A stretch of 64,000 nt of DNA from Isoetes taiwanensis (taxonomy: Eukaryota > Streptophyta > Lycopodiopsida > Isoetales > Isoetaceae), in NCBI GenBank assembly GCA_021234155.1, contig JAJEKV010000087.1, forward strand, positions 873,968 through 937,967. The letters are read 5' to 3'. A program made the translations under genes and the position numbers. A model generated the notes under the pieces. The model had not been told where the DNA came from, ran no database searches, and worked only from the letters and a program-made list of their open reading frames with translations. Positions 47,801 to 58,101 of the stretch are shown here, in pieces (within the stretch, counting starts at the first letter, position 1; each line of letters begins with the position of its first letter).

Positions 47801-47972
47801 GTAATGCCGATTTTTGGGCATTGTTTTTGAGGAACGCATGCAAATGAAACTGATTTGATAGCCTTATGGTGAAGCAATGAGGAAATTTAAATCGATGTAA
47901 ACTAGAAGGTTGAAGCGTTCTGCTCACCAATTGGGTCGAGTGCGAATGCATCATCACGTAATGGTACGTCAT
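44846..47972 (-). pseudogene. MutS2-like protein gene, four exons, multiple frameshifts
   Basis: The gene encodes a MutS2-type ATPase/Smr nuclease, a family acting on DNA recombination intermediates and, in bacteria, stalled ribosomes. The N terminus from the ATG at 47972 is serine- and arginine-rich with few acidic residues and resembles an organelle transit peptide. Exons (minus): 1, 47972-46409; 2, 46261-45750; 3, 45672-45229; 4, 45161-44846. Landmarks: SMKILEWPLVCAQIAPFCKT, the MutS-family core (ARICIAVRTSYKSLLPGGVV), Walker A as ISGLNTGGKT where GPNTGGKT is usual, FADIGDSQ/SLEQNLSTFSGHI across intron 1, Walker B as VLIDKIGEGTDP where DEIGSGTDP is usual, QSNALNIAKSLGLD, and an Smr domain with VDLRG and HGIGSG. 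At least eight one-base shifts break the frame. The donor after exon 1 lacks GT. The two motif changes suggest a pseudogene; the shifts could also be assembly errors. Confidence 0.85.
47700..47720 (-). other. T8-run frameshift between transit peptide and MutS2 core
   Basis: The transit-peptide frame (47972-47712) and the core frame meet at a run of eight T on the minus strand. Seven T would join them as VRIFLTGDKDAFEEKW. This decides the start: the ATG at 47972 rather than the internal one at 47839. Confidence 0.65.
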
Positions 47973-48370
47973 GTTCCTACATACTCACACACAAGAGATG
48001 TGTGTTGTTTGGAATCGCATCTTATCACGAATCCAAATGCACTGTTTAATCGAAACTGGAGGAGGGTATTGTATTTTGGTATTGGATAATTTTCCGGCCG
48101 GAGATTCCTGCCGGTAAAATAGCAATTTTTCGGTGCCTGAAAATATCATAGTAAAACATCGTACACACGTTTTAGGTTCTACTTATATTTTGACACGTGG
48201 CATTTTCGAACGTTTATTTTTGCTCTGCTTCGACAGAAATCTAGGGGAGGGTGCCCATAAAGCGCCCACTTAAGGGTAAAAATTATATTATGACTAGTAA
48301 TGGTGCCCAGCGTTGCTAGGCATAAGTTGAAGTCTTAAATGTTTTGGAGTCGCAATCTGAAAAATCGTGC
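47973..48370. promoter_or_regulatory. Putative promoter region of the MutS2-like gene
   Basis: The stretch directly upstream of the minus-strand ATG. No clear TATA box at a usual distance was identified, as is common for plastid-targeted housekeeping genes. Assignment is by position only. Confidence 0.3.
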
Positions 48371-48375
48371 CCAAA

Positions 48376-48414
48376 ATAGAATAGAATAGAATAGAATAGA
48401 ATAGAATAGAATAG
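48376..48414. repeat. (AGAAT)n microsatellite
   Basis: About eight uninterrupted copies of the pentamer. The same pentamer in reverse-complement form is at 28517-28542. Confidence 0.95.
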
Positions 48415-48600
48415 ACATTAACGTCCTTGTGCCTCGGGCCCCCGGACTTGTGTAGCATGGGCGAGCTCCCCGAAGAGCTACTAGCACATCACTTATTTGT
48501 TATGATGTAGCCTTTTAGAAGGCTGACTTTTTTCTATTATTACGGCATCCCGCTTTTTTCCGGCCCGTGGCGATGCGGTGATCGCTCGTTATCAATCAAC

Positions 48601-48761
48601 TTTTAATCGAACAATTTGTGTGGGGTTGATGAGCGCTTTTGTCGCGGTTCATATTACAAACCCTCTTTCCATCCATGACCTTTTAAGCGAACAATTTGTG
48701 TGGGGTTGATGCCGCGCTTTTGTGCGGTTCATATTACAAACCCTCTTTCCCTGTCCATGAC
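48601..48761. repeat. 80-bp tandem duplication
   Basis: Units begin at 48601 and 48681: 'cgaacaatttgtgtggggttgatg', 'gcgcttttgt', 'cggttcatattacaaaccctctttcc' and 'tccatgacc' recur. A smaller 'gggctacattag' duplication follows. Confidence 0.85.
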
Positions 48762-50690
48762 CTGGGCTACATTAGTGAACCAGGGCTACATTAGCTACAT
48801 TACAATATGCTCGCTTTATAGTTCTTATTTTTGTAATTGTTGTGTGCATATGTAAAGTGAGGCATTCTGTGATATTATAGGTTATTTAAATATGCATAAC
48901 TCTGTTCGATTTGCCTATTATTCGGTACTTGGATCTTACATTCGATATCGATATAGCTTAGAAGAAACCATGGCCAACGTTGCTAGGCAATGTTTGGGCA
49001 ACAAATATAGATACGCGTATGTGAACTTTAGGAATGATGTTGGCTTTAATAATTTGTTGCATAGTTTGGGTTCATGTAGATGATTAGAGAGAAGAAAAGA
49101 GCATTTTCTAATATAACGATTGTGTGATTGATTTGCAATTTAGGTTTTTATATATCTATAGAACTTGCTTTTTCATGATACTTTCTAATTCATATTTGAT
49201 AGATGCAATTTCAGTAAGATTGGACCATAAAAATCAATTTTGCACAAAGGCAACCAAACACAAATTAATTGATGCAAGTGCTCCATTTTCAAGTCTTGTA
49301 GGCTCAATTCATTGAAAATGTTCCTCGCTTCTAGCATATTTCATGCTTAGTTCGGCAATGGGATTCGATAGCTTCAATCCACTTATTTGGAAAACAAATT
49401 GACACCCTTGGAATTCTACGTATAAATACACGTAAGCATTAATGTTGACATCCAGAAATTTCTATTGCACATAAGCATATGCAAAACTCATTATAAAATA
49501 CTGACAATAAAAACTCATGGCATATTTTATAATGAACAAACCTGTGGCTTCTTCATTACATGGCAGTTGTATAGGAATATGAGGATACATTCTGGCCTCA
49601 TTCTTTTGATAAAATGCATTGCAGAGTCAAAGTCAGAATATGTCTTACATCTCCAAACTTTGCGTTGCTTCCATACCAATGCTAGGGCCATGGCATTGTA
49701 ACAAAGTTTCAGTCTTTATTGGTTTTGTAAAACACATTAAATAGTCATACCTATATCTATATCATACATTATATAGTGTACAGATATAGTCCATGGTACA
49801 TTATGTACATTTATAATGGTCAGACATTATATTGTGTGACCAAATATAGTGCAACACCATAAAGCATGATACAAACAACCTACAGATAATATGCATAGCA
49901 TCTCTCTTGCCGGCATGTGAATCTGAGTTGTTGTTGTATGATAACTTTATGATTTACATTTGATGGATGCAATTATGGTAAGACTAAACCATGAAATCAG
50001 CTGTACATAAATGACAAATGAACACAGATTAATTGATCATACCTAGTGCTTCAAATGTTTACTTCATGGAACAACAACCAGATTTCGTGCAAATGCTTTG
50101 CCGTCTCCATTTTCAAGTCTTGTAAGCTTTTGGTTTCCACGCCTAAATCTCTAAAATGCTTTCAGTCGGATGATATAAAACCCATTGGAACTCCATAGGC
50201 GGATCTAAGCGTAGCAAAAATTCCAAACTACAGCTTCAAAAACAAAAACCATTGGAGCAAAGATAGATCTTGCCAAATTAAGCTTGTAATCTGCTCTTAA
50301 TAAATTCTCTTCTTTTTTTATTTATTCAGAGCATTACAGAAACTATTAACAATGTCCCTATCCTGATTTTCAGCAGAATAGATTTCCAAGAATGGCACTG
50401 GAAATGTTCCTGGCATTCTCCAAAACCATCATGTGTTATAGCAGCGAGGACCAATTGATAGAAAACACTATTTAATCGATTAATGGATTGAATAGAAAGC
50501 AAATCAACGAAGTGTTAAAGATAAAGGCGGGATATTCAAATTGGCATTACCATCGTTCCATCTATAAGTTGAAAAAAGCATCAATATCAAATCCTGCAAA
50601 ATGCTTCTGAAACAATAAATAGGGTGCATAAAATGTGTGCTAACAAACCTGCAATGCTTCTGAAACTGCTGCTGATATTGCCTTCTCTAT
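48762..50690. other. No recognisable gene
   Basis: AT-rich, with short plus-strand frames (48892-49083, 49124-49315, 49465-49701) lacking motifs. No significant repeats noticed apart from scattered similarity in 'aacgttgctaggca' near 48976 and 'cgttgctaggcat' near 48312. Confidence 0.4.
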
Positions 50691-51200
50691 ATTGGGTGGA
50701 CCAAGAACCCGGGGAGTTAACTCAAGAATTACACGCAATGCACGCCTACGGGCGTCCGAAATTGAGTTTGTAATTGCGCCTGCGATGCTTCGATCTTGTG
50801 GTTATAGACTTCTCCAATTGTTGTAGGACCTTCTCATTGGCGGCTTTTACGCAAAATGTAAAAGGTTGATGACCAACAATAAATAGGGTGCATAAAATGT
50901 GTGCTAACAAACACATAAAAAGCAAATCTAGCTATTGATATTGCCTTCTCTATATTGGGGGTGATCGGCTTTTGTCTGGTGGACCAACCAAGGACACCTC
51001 CTTTTTCCTTTATGCGCTCAAAGGAAGGCTGGGGCTCTTTATTTATAGAATTGACCAAAGTTGTGAGCTTGTTTGATAGCGTTCACGCTCCATCTTTTCC
51101 TTTTCATATTCTCCTCTTGAACCTTTGCCCACATTGCATCTACATGGGCCTTGAGAATCTTCTCCATTTTACGACCTAATACACCATCCATTTGCTTCCC
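50690..51200 (-). other. Coding-like minus-strand fragments, unidentified
   Basis: Reading down the minus strand: KMEKILKAHVDAMWAKVQEE, then after shifts MERERYQ, INKEPQPSFERIKEKGGVLG, and further on (50690-50780) ITNSISDARRRALRVILELT followed by GPPNIEKAISAAVSEALQ and a possible donor (CAG/GTTTG). A piece of this region (acaataaatagggtgcataaaatgtgtgct...) is duplicated at 50609-50648 and 50876-50915. It may be a decayed charged, coiled-coil protein. No family recognised. Confidence 0.3.
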
Positions 51201-51309
51201 CTCCTTAGCTCACGAGAGCGGCTACCATGGCCGGTCATTTATACGCATATCAAACACAAAAACGGGAAGAGCGCCAAATACCTTGGAATAAAATACCTAA
51301 CATATCGAA

Positions 51310-51600
51310 ACATTCAAAACGCACCCTCTTATCAACAACATATTTGGAATCGAGCCACATATCTTTCATAAGGATCTTAGGAAGCAAATTAGGACCTCTA
51401 TTCTTCCGGGTATCTTCAATGTACTCCGGGATAATAAATGATTCACAGAGCAACTTACCATTGTGGATAAAACGAGGGACTTTTGTGAATCAGGATTAGA
51501 CTCCAAAAAAGGCTGGCTTTTGTTGGCGGATCTGCTCCAAATACTCATTATGGAATGCCCTTGAGCTCCAAAGCAGACCTAGCGCGAGAATCGTGCAGCC
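51310..51600 (-). pseudogene. Tau-class glutathione S-transferase fragment
   Basis: Minus-strand pieces in shifted frames give ALELKGIP, EYLEQIRQQKPAFLESNPDS, then FIHNGKLLCESFIIPEYIED, GPNLLPK and VVDKRV. These match the N-terminal thioredoxin-like domain of plant tau GSTs: the KGIxYEYxEEDLxxKSPxLLxxNP stretch, the VPVLxHNGKPxxESxxIxEYIDE motif with the glutathione-binding E-S pair, and GPxLLPxDPYxRAxARFWxxxVD. Tau GSTs conjugate glutathione to electrophiles in the cytosol. The first residues, the helical C-terminal domain and an intact frame are missing, so this is a fragment. Confidence 0.75.
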
Positions 51601-51639
51601 CCCAAATGGGAGCACGGGTATTCTTCAATAAGCCTTCTT

Positions 51640-54600
51640 CCCATAAGCCCTCTCCATGAGCGAACCCTAAAAAAGCACATCAAATCGACCATAAGATCGA
51701 GGTCATTTAATCTCGGCCGTAGATGTTATGGCGTGGTCCATTACAAAACATTATAATATAAGACTAGTAAGCGTGTGCGGCGTTCTAATATCTGGCATGT
51801 AAGAATCACTCTAAAAGTAATCACTTCCAACATCAAAATGTTGATATCTTCATCATCGAGAAATCATGGAAGGCAGGTTGTCAAAATTGCATGCATTCAT
51901 GTCTTTCTTTTCGATACCACTATCTAATTTGATCACGCAACTCCACAGTTCCTCTTGTCCCTAACATCACTATCACTGGTACCGATTTCCAAAAAGCGGT
52001 CACGACCAACCAATTTGGGCTCAGTGTAAATTATTTCTAATCTTGTTTGTCGGCCAAAGCTGCAGATAAGATTTTTTTACAACTTATCTTGGGTTTTGCT
52101 TGGGAAGAAGCAAGCAACCAATCGATAGTCTTGCAAGGAAACTGGAATAAACAATCGATCCTCCATGTATTTCGTTATCTTGAAGGTCCAAGAACAAAGC
52201 ATGTCACTTTTTCATAGGTATGGATATCAAGCTCTCTTGCAAAATGAAAGCCGGACAAAGCGAAGCCCGGTCTGAGAAAGAATATTTATACACCCAAATA
52301 TCACGGCCGCCTAATGGCTTTACGCCTAATGGCTTCTCTTGAGTCAAATATCATTTACATGGCCTATCTAAGCTTCCGTTTCCAAAGATTTGAGCACCAA
52401 CGAATTTGGGGGCCCTCATATAGAATCCACCCACGCACAACACGAAAAGAATGACATGAAAAGAATGACATGTATCAAAGCGAAGTATTTAGGGTTAGGG
52501 AAAACATGAAACATATCAACAAAACGGACCTTACATGTTTTGAGAAAATCTGCAGGGCCACGCGTCTACGTTTGTGAATGATCCCTCCCTTGAAAATCAA
52601 GATACAAAAATCTACCAAACCCGGCGCTTTCACGAAAAAGGCAAGAGTTAAACTCTTGAAGTCTTCAAGCATTGCGAGGAAACACACACGATTTAGGGGT
52701 GCCACACCACTAATGACAAACGTATCATTGCCTAAGATTTTGCATATAGAGCTTGATTAATTATCCGCTTTTCCTTTCAAATATCCCATTTTGTATGCTA
52801 CAAATGACATCTACAAAATGAAGTATGTGAGCTTGTTTCCCTTCAAATAGTTCCCCGCATTAGACATTTTCTAACCACACTTTTTAAGTTAAGATGATAG
52901 GCCAACACTTATGCTCAAGCATGTTGGTTTTCTAAACCCGATGGAAGCAAATTACATGGCATTTGTAGACAAACCAAAACCAAAGCCGACATAACTACCA
53001 ACAACGCGTCGTTAAAGCCTTCATCTTGCCTTTTCTATTCAAGATTTACGTGAGCAATAAAGATGAAAAAAGGCTTAACAAATTAATGTAAAGCAATAAT
53101 CACATGAAGAGGCAAGGATCAGAACCAATTTAATTGGTTGCTTGTTTGAAGTTGCTTAACATCTAAACATCCTACTCAAAATCTGGTGATAGCAGCATGA
53201 TTAGAAGATCATGCAATAACATAAGAAATATAATCATTACTACTAAGACTATTTTAGTGGATAAAAATCACATGGAAGAGTTAGAGAACAAACCTCGGCT
53301 CTTTTTTGAAGAGATAAAAAAAGAAGTGCATAATGCAAATTTTGGAGGTGCTCTTGTAAATGATATATAGCTCTTATACATTAGATCTGAGAATCAAGGC
53401 TCCTTGTAAGAGGATACAAAACCTGATTGAATAGAATTCACACTTCCGGCGTGCTTACGCTGAGTCTTCCTTGGAGGTAGAGCCACTGCAATCAAACTTA
53501 AAAAGGTTAAAATCCAGCATTTTCTGGATAATCCATGCAAGAAAAGAATTAGAGAAATTGCTACCTAACCAGCAAAATCAAAAGCAAACCTACTCTTTAC
53601 TACAATCTGCAAAAAATGGACAAAATCTGAGCAAAAACCCCCTTCTTACATAAACCGTAAAACCCACACCAAAAACTAAAGCGAAATTGACTACACTATA
53701 GGAACCGCTGCCTACAAACAAGAAAGATGGATCCGTAATAATAGATAGAGATATAAAGAGGACCAATTGTAGTCCGTGATCTACTTACTTAAAATTTTCT
53801 TTATAAACTTATTGGTATAGTCCCTTTGCTACCATGCGAGAATGTAAAGTTCCTACCTATACCAAGAGCAAAAGCAAATGCCTATTTTACCCGCAAGAGT
53901 AGCCAAAAGGAATTAGAAGTTGCTCTCTGGTGAGGAACAAAAGAATTTGACTATCCAAGGAATTTGACTATGCCAATATCTTCGACAAATATCTTAAATC
54001 AAATCCATCTTTAGAATCCACATCCAATGTTTGAAGCACGATTTGCAAGAAAGAACGTGAGCATTAAACACCCATAACGGAAAAGGCTATACATTGCATG
54101 CATGCGAACAATCAAAAGGCATTACATTTGGTCCAAAGAACATGAGAAATTGAGGGATTCAAACCCCATCTTTCACAATTTGGCTACATTAAAATTATTG
54201 GCTATACATTGCTAAAAAATCGTAAGGCATATCTTTGGTCCAAAACATGACAATTGAGAGATTTGAACCACGTCTTCCACATTCAGCTTCACTCAAATTG
54301 TTGGCATTGACAAAAGCCATGAACTCAAAATGAGCAGGATACAAATTTGACGTCTCTAAACTTTGTTCATCTAAAACTTAGCTTGTCTCGTGCAACTTAA
54401 TTTTGAACTCAATATTTGCTATCCGATCGAATTAAGCTATCCAATGATTAGATATCTAAGTTAAGAAACCTCGGATGTTCACCTAAAAAACATCCAAACT
54501 CTTCAATTATGTGGGCCTCGATGTAGAAATGTTGTTCATGCTCTTGAGGATTAAAAATTGTAGTATAGAATGTGTTGATTCTTTGTCAAGAACCATGTCA

Positions 54601-55893
54601 TGCACCTCAAACAAATTCAGCAAATAACCATATATACCTGGAAACGACCATGTCTAATCCTTGTAGCCTACACATCCGAAAATGCCTTAAAAGTGTCCCA
54701 TAAAACTCATCTCCAACTCCTTTAGATCATTGTATTTCACCCGCACATTGCATTAAAAGATACATAATTAGAAAAAGATAATGGCCTTAGAAGCCAAAAG
54801 AAAAAGGATGATTGCACGAAGCAGATCAAGCTTCTATAATAACATGCTTGACTATGGGCTTTGGCAATGCCGCTGTTACCATAGCCAGACTTCGGGGAAC
54901 ATGGACAATGGTGAGTATATCTATCACCAATGGGCATGGGCACAAAAAACTGGTACCTATCCCCTAAACTAACCTACGGACCTAATTCTACAAACTACCA
55001 CCGATTCTCAGAGGGCCGTTTTGGCTCCATGTACCAAATGATTCCTCTTTCTTCAAATGAAATGATCCGATACCTGCAAAATGCAAGAGTTAAGTAAATG
55101 ATATGTTTCAAGCACTCCATGTCTCAAGCACTCTTGTTTTACGATATGTTTCATACGCGCTTCAAATGACTCTTCCGCACTATGAAATCCGCCTCAAAAT
55201 TGCTCTTGCTCTTGCTTGCTCGCCCCTTGCTCAGAAGATTGACATGCATATACTCGGTTGCTTAGCACCTATCTCTTATGACAATGCAAGTAGCAAATAA
55301 AAAACCACAATGTATTTAAGATGGATTCATTGGTGGAAGGCAACCTAAATCGGAATATAAGTATAACAAATAATTAAACAGAGGTATTAAGGGTTCTACC
55401 TGCTCCAACGGCTTGATCTTCATGCATATCCAGCCATGCCTGACTGTTAGGCCAAAATGGTTGCTCCAGCACCAGCCTGTAAAGAAATAGAGAACTGTAG
55501 CAATGTAAGCTATGCAAGGAGAATAATACAATAGATAGTTGAACAATAATAACGTAAAAGAGTAGAACAGAAGCATATCATGTAAATGAAGATGCATCAG
55601 AAGCAAGATACCATTTCCATATCTCTTCCATCATTCTGAAATGCCGATTTATGGGTATAGCAGACCCGGATTTGGGTTTGCATAACATCACGTGTAAAAA
55701 ATGCTATCCTTAAGTGACAAACAATGAAAATATTGAAGATGCTTCACTTGTTTCACTGGTCAAGCTGCAATAACTTTGCACTAAGCATTTAGGACTGGGC
55801 ACCAAAGTACCTGGCAAGACTGCATGAGCTTTGCTATGAAAATAAGCACGAAGGAAATTAGTAAACAGATAAAAAATATGTTTAAGAAAGGTG
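51640..55893. other. Intergenic with a tandem duplication
   Basis: No gene recognised. A segment of about 116 bp is duplicated from 54084 and from 54200 to 54306 (ggctatacattgc, 'ttggtccaaa', 'gag(g)ga(t)tt(c/t)(a/g)aacc'). Open frames at 52475-52705 (minus) and 52578-52760 (plus) overlap each other and lack motifs. A plus frame at 54781-54972 likewise. Confidence 0.4.
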
Positions 55894-55896
55894 TTC

Positions 55897-56065
55897 CACA
55901 ACAAGAAAAGGGTCATTTAGCGACGTCTATAGCGATGGCGGCGAAGGCGACATCTATCGACGTCGGCGGCGTCAGACGCGGTTTCGTTACATCGCCGAAC
56001 CGCGACGCATCCGGCGTCGACGCCTCGGCGTCGGGCCGCTCGGGACGCCGAAAGCAGACGTGGTG
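55897..56065 (+). repeat. Left CACTA terminus and GCGACG-rich subterminal region
   Basis: TIR at 55897-55926, then about 130 bases with repeated GCGACG, CGACGT, CGTCG and GGCGGCG motifs, ending at an A run (56069-56090). CpG is far denser than in the flanking DNA. Confidence 0.8.
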
Positions 56066-56292
56066 TACAAAAAAAAAAAAAAAAAAAAAATTAAAAAAAT
56101 TAAAAAAAAAAAAAAGGAAAGAATTTTAATAGTTAATTACAATATCATATACAAGAGGCAAGAGGCGAGTAGTGGCTATCTTTACGTGTTCCCTGTTAGG
56201 GGAAAACCCGTATAGCCAATTCTATAACAATACGACCAATATTAGACAATGACATTGAAAGTTAACGTGAACTAAGAGTTTATAGCACTTAC

Positions 56293-56605
56293 GAATCTAT
56301 GTAAAAAGCCTTTTCGGCCGCCGGAACCCAAGTGAGACGGAATTCGTTTGCTTGAAGTTGCCTTGGCAGTCCGTGAGGCAGATGTTTTTTCTTGGAATCC
56401 TTTGCACGTTCGAAAGTGATCTGATTGCAAGGAATACAACATGACAAGTTAAATGTCTTATTTCGAATTGAACGAATGGCAACAAATAACAAATACCTTG
56501 ATATCTTCCTTATGGACAGATTAAGTGGTTTAGGGACCTTTGACCAATCGCCTCCCAATTTTTTGGCATTCGACTTCAATTTTGCAATCACTCTTTTTGC
56601 CTTTT
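56293..56605 (-). pseudogene. Two-exon gene fragment inside the CACTA element
   Basis: Minus strand. Exon a, 56605-56497: acceptor TTTATAG before it and donor AAG/GTATTTG after it, reading KAKRVIAKLKSNAKKLGGDW then SKVPKPLNLSIRKIS. Exon b, 56420-56293: acceptor TTGCAATCAG, donor TC/GTAAGTGC, reading ITFERAKDSKKKHLPHGLPR then QLQANEFRLTWVPAAEKAFY and IDS. Four good splice signals argue for a real gene or captured host exons. Basic, with no recognised domain. It could be part of the element's own second protein or a transduplicated host gene piece. Confidence 0.5.
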
Positions 56606-56811
56606 CTATAAATCGATAGATTAACACAAAACAAAAAATAATAAAAATAAGACTATGACTAGGTCATGTACCTTCTTTTTCAAGCAGCTCCCCCATCATC
56701 TAAATGAGCCCCTTCCAACTGATTAGTCGGATTAAAAGCTAGAGTTGGCTAACATAGGCTTTAGGGATTATAAGCTAGATTTGGCCACCTCTACCTAAGA
56801 ATTACAAGAAA

Positions 56812-57110
56812 AGTCGACTTGGACCCGAACACCTGGTCGTCCCCACTCGTAGTGGAGCCTACCGGTTCCCTTGAACAAGCCACTACAATTTTATTTTAAA
56901 CCTAAAAATAACAAGTGGTCAGTGGACTTGAACCCGCACGTGGCCCTCTCCACTCTAGGTGGAGCCTACCGTGCCCCTTGAACAAGCCACTCCTTAACCT
57001 AGGAAAAATATATGATCGTAGTGAAGTGGACTTGAACCCTGTACATGGTCCTCCCCACTCTAGGTGGAGCCGACCCGTGCCCTTGAACAAGCCACTCCAT
57101 CAATTTTTTT
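56812..57110. repeat. Three tandem repeats of about 105 bp
   Basis: Units start near 56815, 56923 and 57027: 'gtggacttgaaccc', 'ccactctaggtggagcc' and 'cccttgaacaagccactcc' recur in each. The core reads like a degenerate inverted repeat (ccact-cta-ggtgg). Confidence 0.85.
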
Positions 57111-57184
57111 TAACCTACTTAAAATTATAAAAATAAAATGCAAGTGCGATCAACTTACCAAAAGAAGGACGTGTGTAACAAGAT

Positions 57185-57565
57185 CCTGACGGGTCCAAAT
57201 CGAAATAGAAAGCAACAAAGAGTTAGAAGAATAAGAACAACGAAAAAAAAGATCGAAGAAGAAACAAAAAAAAAAAAGAAGATGAAGAAATAGTAAAACA
57301 AGAAAGAAAAAAAATGAATGAATCAAAGAAGAAGAGAAGGGTGGGAGAAAGAAGAGAAGGGGAAAGAGGAGAAAAAAGAAATTAGGGAAAGAAAGAGAAG
57401 AATGGAAGAAATAAGAGAATGAAATGGAAGAAGATAGAAGAATGGAAGAATGGAAGAGTGAAATGAGGGAAGAATCGAAGAAAGAAATGAGGAAAGAAGG
57501 AAAAAGAAGAAGAATGAAGAAACAAGAAGAAGAAAAAGAAGGAAAGAGATAGAAAAAAAAATTTG
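57185..57565. repeat. Purine-rich (GAAGAA)n tract
   Basis: Nearly 380 bases with almost only A and G on the plus strand, as irregular GAAGAA/GAAAGA repeats. It could form triplex DNA. It lies inside the CACTA element. Confidence 0.9.
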
Positions 57566-57714
57566 AAATCTACACTAAATCATTCAATCCAAAAAACCAT
57601 TCAATCCAAAAACCATGATCTACTAACCTTAAAAAGAGTGCTTGCAAGTCGCTCAAGGTCGTATAGGCCGAAGATCGCCCAAAATAGTCGATAGAAGGAA
57701 GCCTAGAAATGGTC

Positions 57715-57900
57715 CCGAAAAGACGGCCACGGATCAGAAAAGCACCGACGCCGCGACGTCAGATGTCGCGATGCGACGCATTTGAAATCAGATATACGAT
57801 TTCAAATCGTATATACGATTCGTATATACGATTTCAAAATCGTATATACGGTTTAACGTCGCATGCGACGCGGTCCGCTGATTTATTTTATTATAGCGAC
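57715..57900. repeat. Internal GCGACG patch with nested palindromes
   Basis: GCGACGC-type motifs flank a palindromic core in which the self-complementary 10-mer CGTATATACG occurs three times (57808, 57821, 57841), bordered by AAATCG/CGATTT and by outer arms GCGATGCGACGC and GCGTCGCATGCGACGC. The GCGACG motifs match those at the element's ends, so this may be an old subterminal region from a nested or rearranged relative. Confidence 0.7.
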
Positions 57901-58101
57901 GCCTAACACTTTTTAATTTTTTGGTGCCTTTTTTCATCCGATGGTCATGAAAGTTTGTCCTTATGCTAATTTGGACATTCCCCGAGCCATATATGCAAAA
58001 TCAAAATCACATTCCGATTTAACCAATCTTCTATTGCTACTACTTACGAATGTAAGCTTTGGATGTTTGAGCCTCAGGGTGGCATGTTTGAGCCTGGGGT
58101 G

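Noticed and set aside
47337-47804. 155-codon plus-strand frame
   Set aside because: Antisense shadow of MutS2-like exon 1.
57185-57565. Lysine/glutamate-rich coding sequence
   Set aside because: All frames of a GAAGAA tract look charged; there is no start, end or homologous copy to support a protein.
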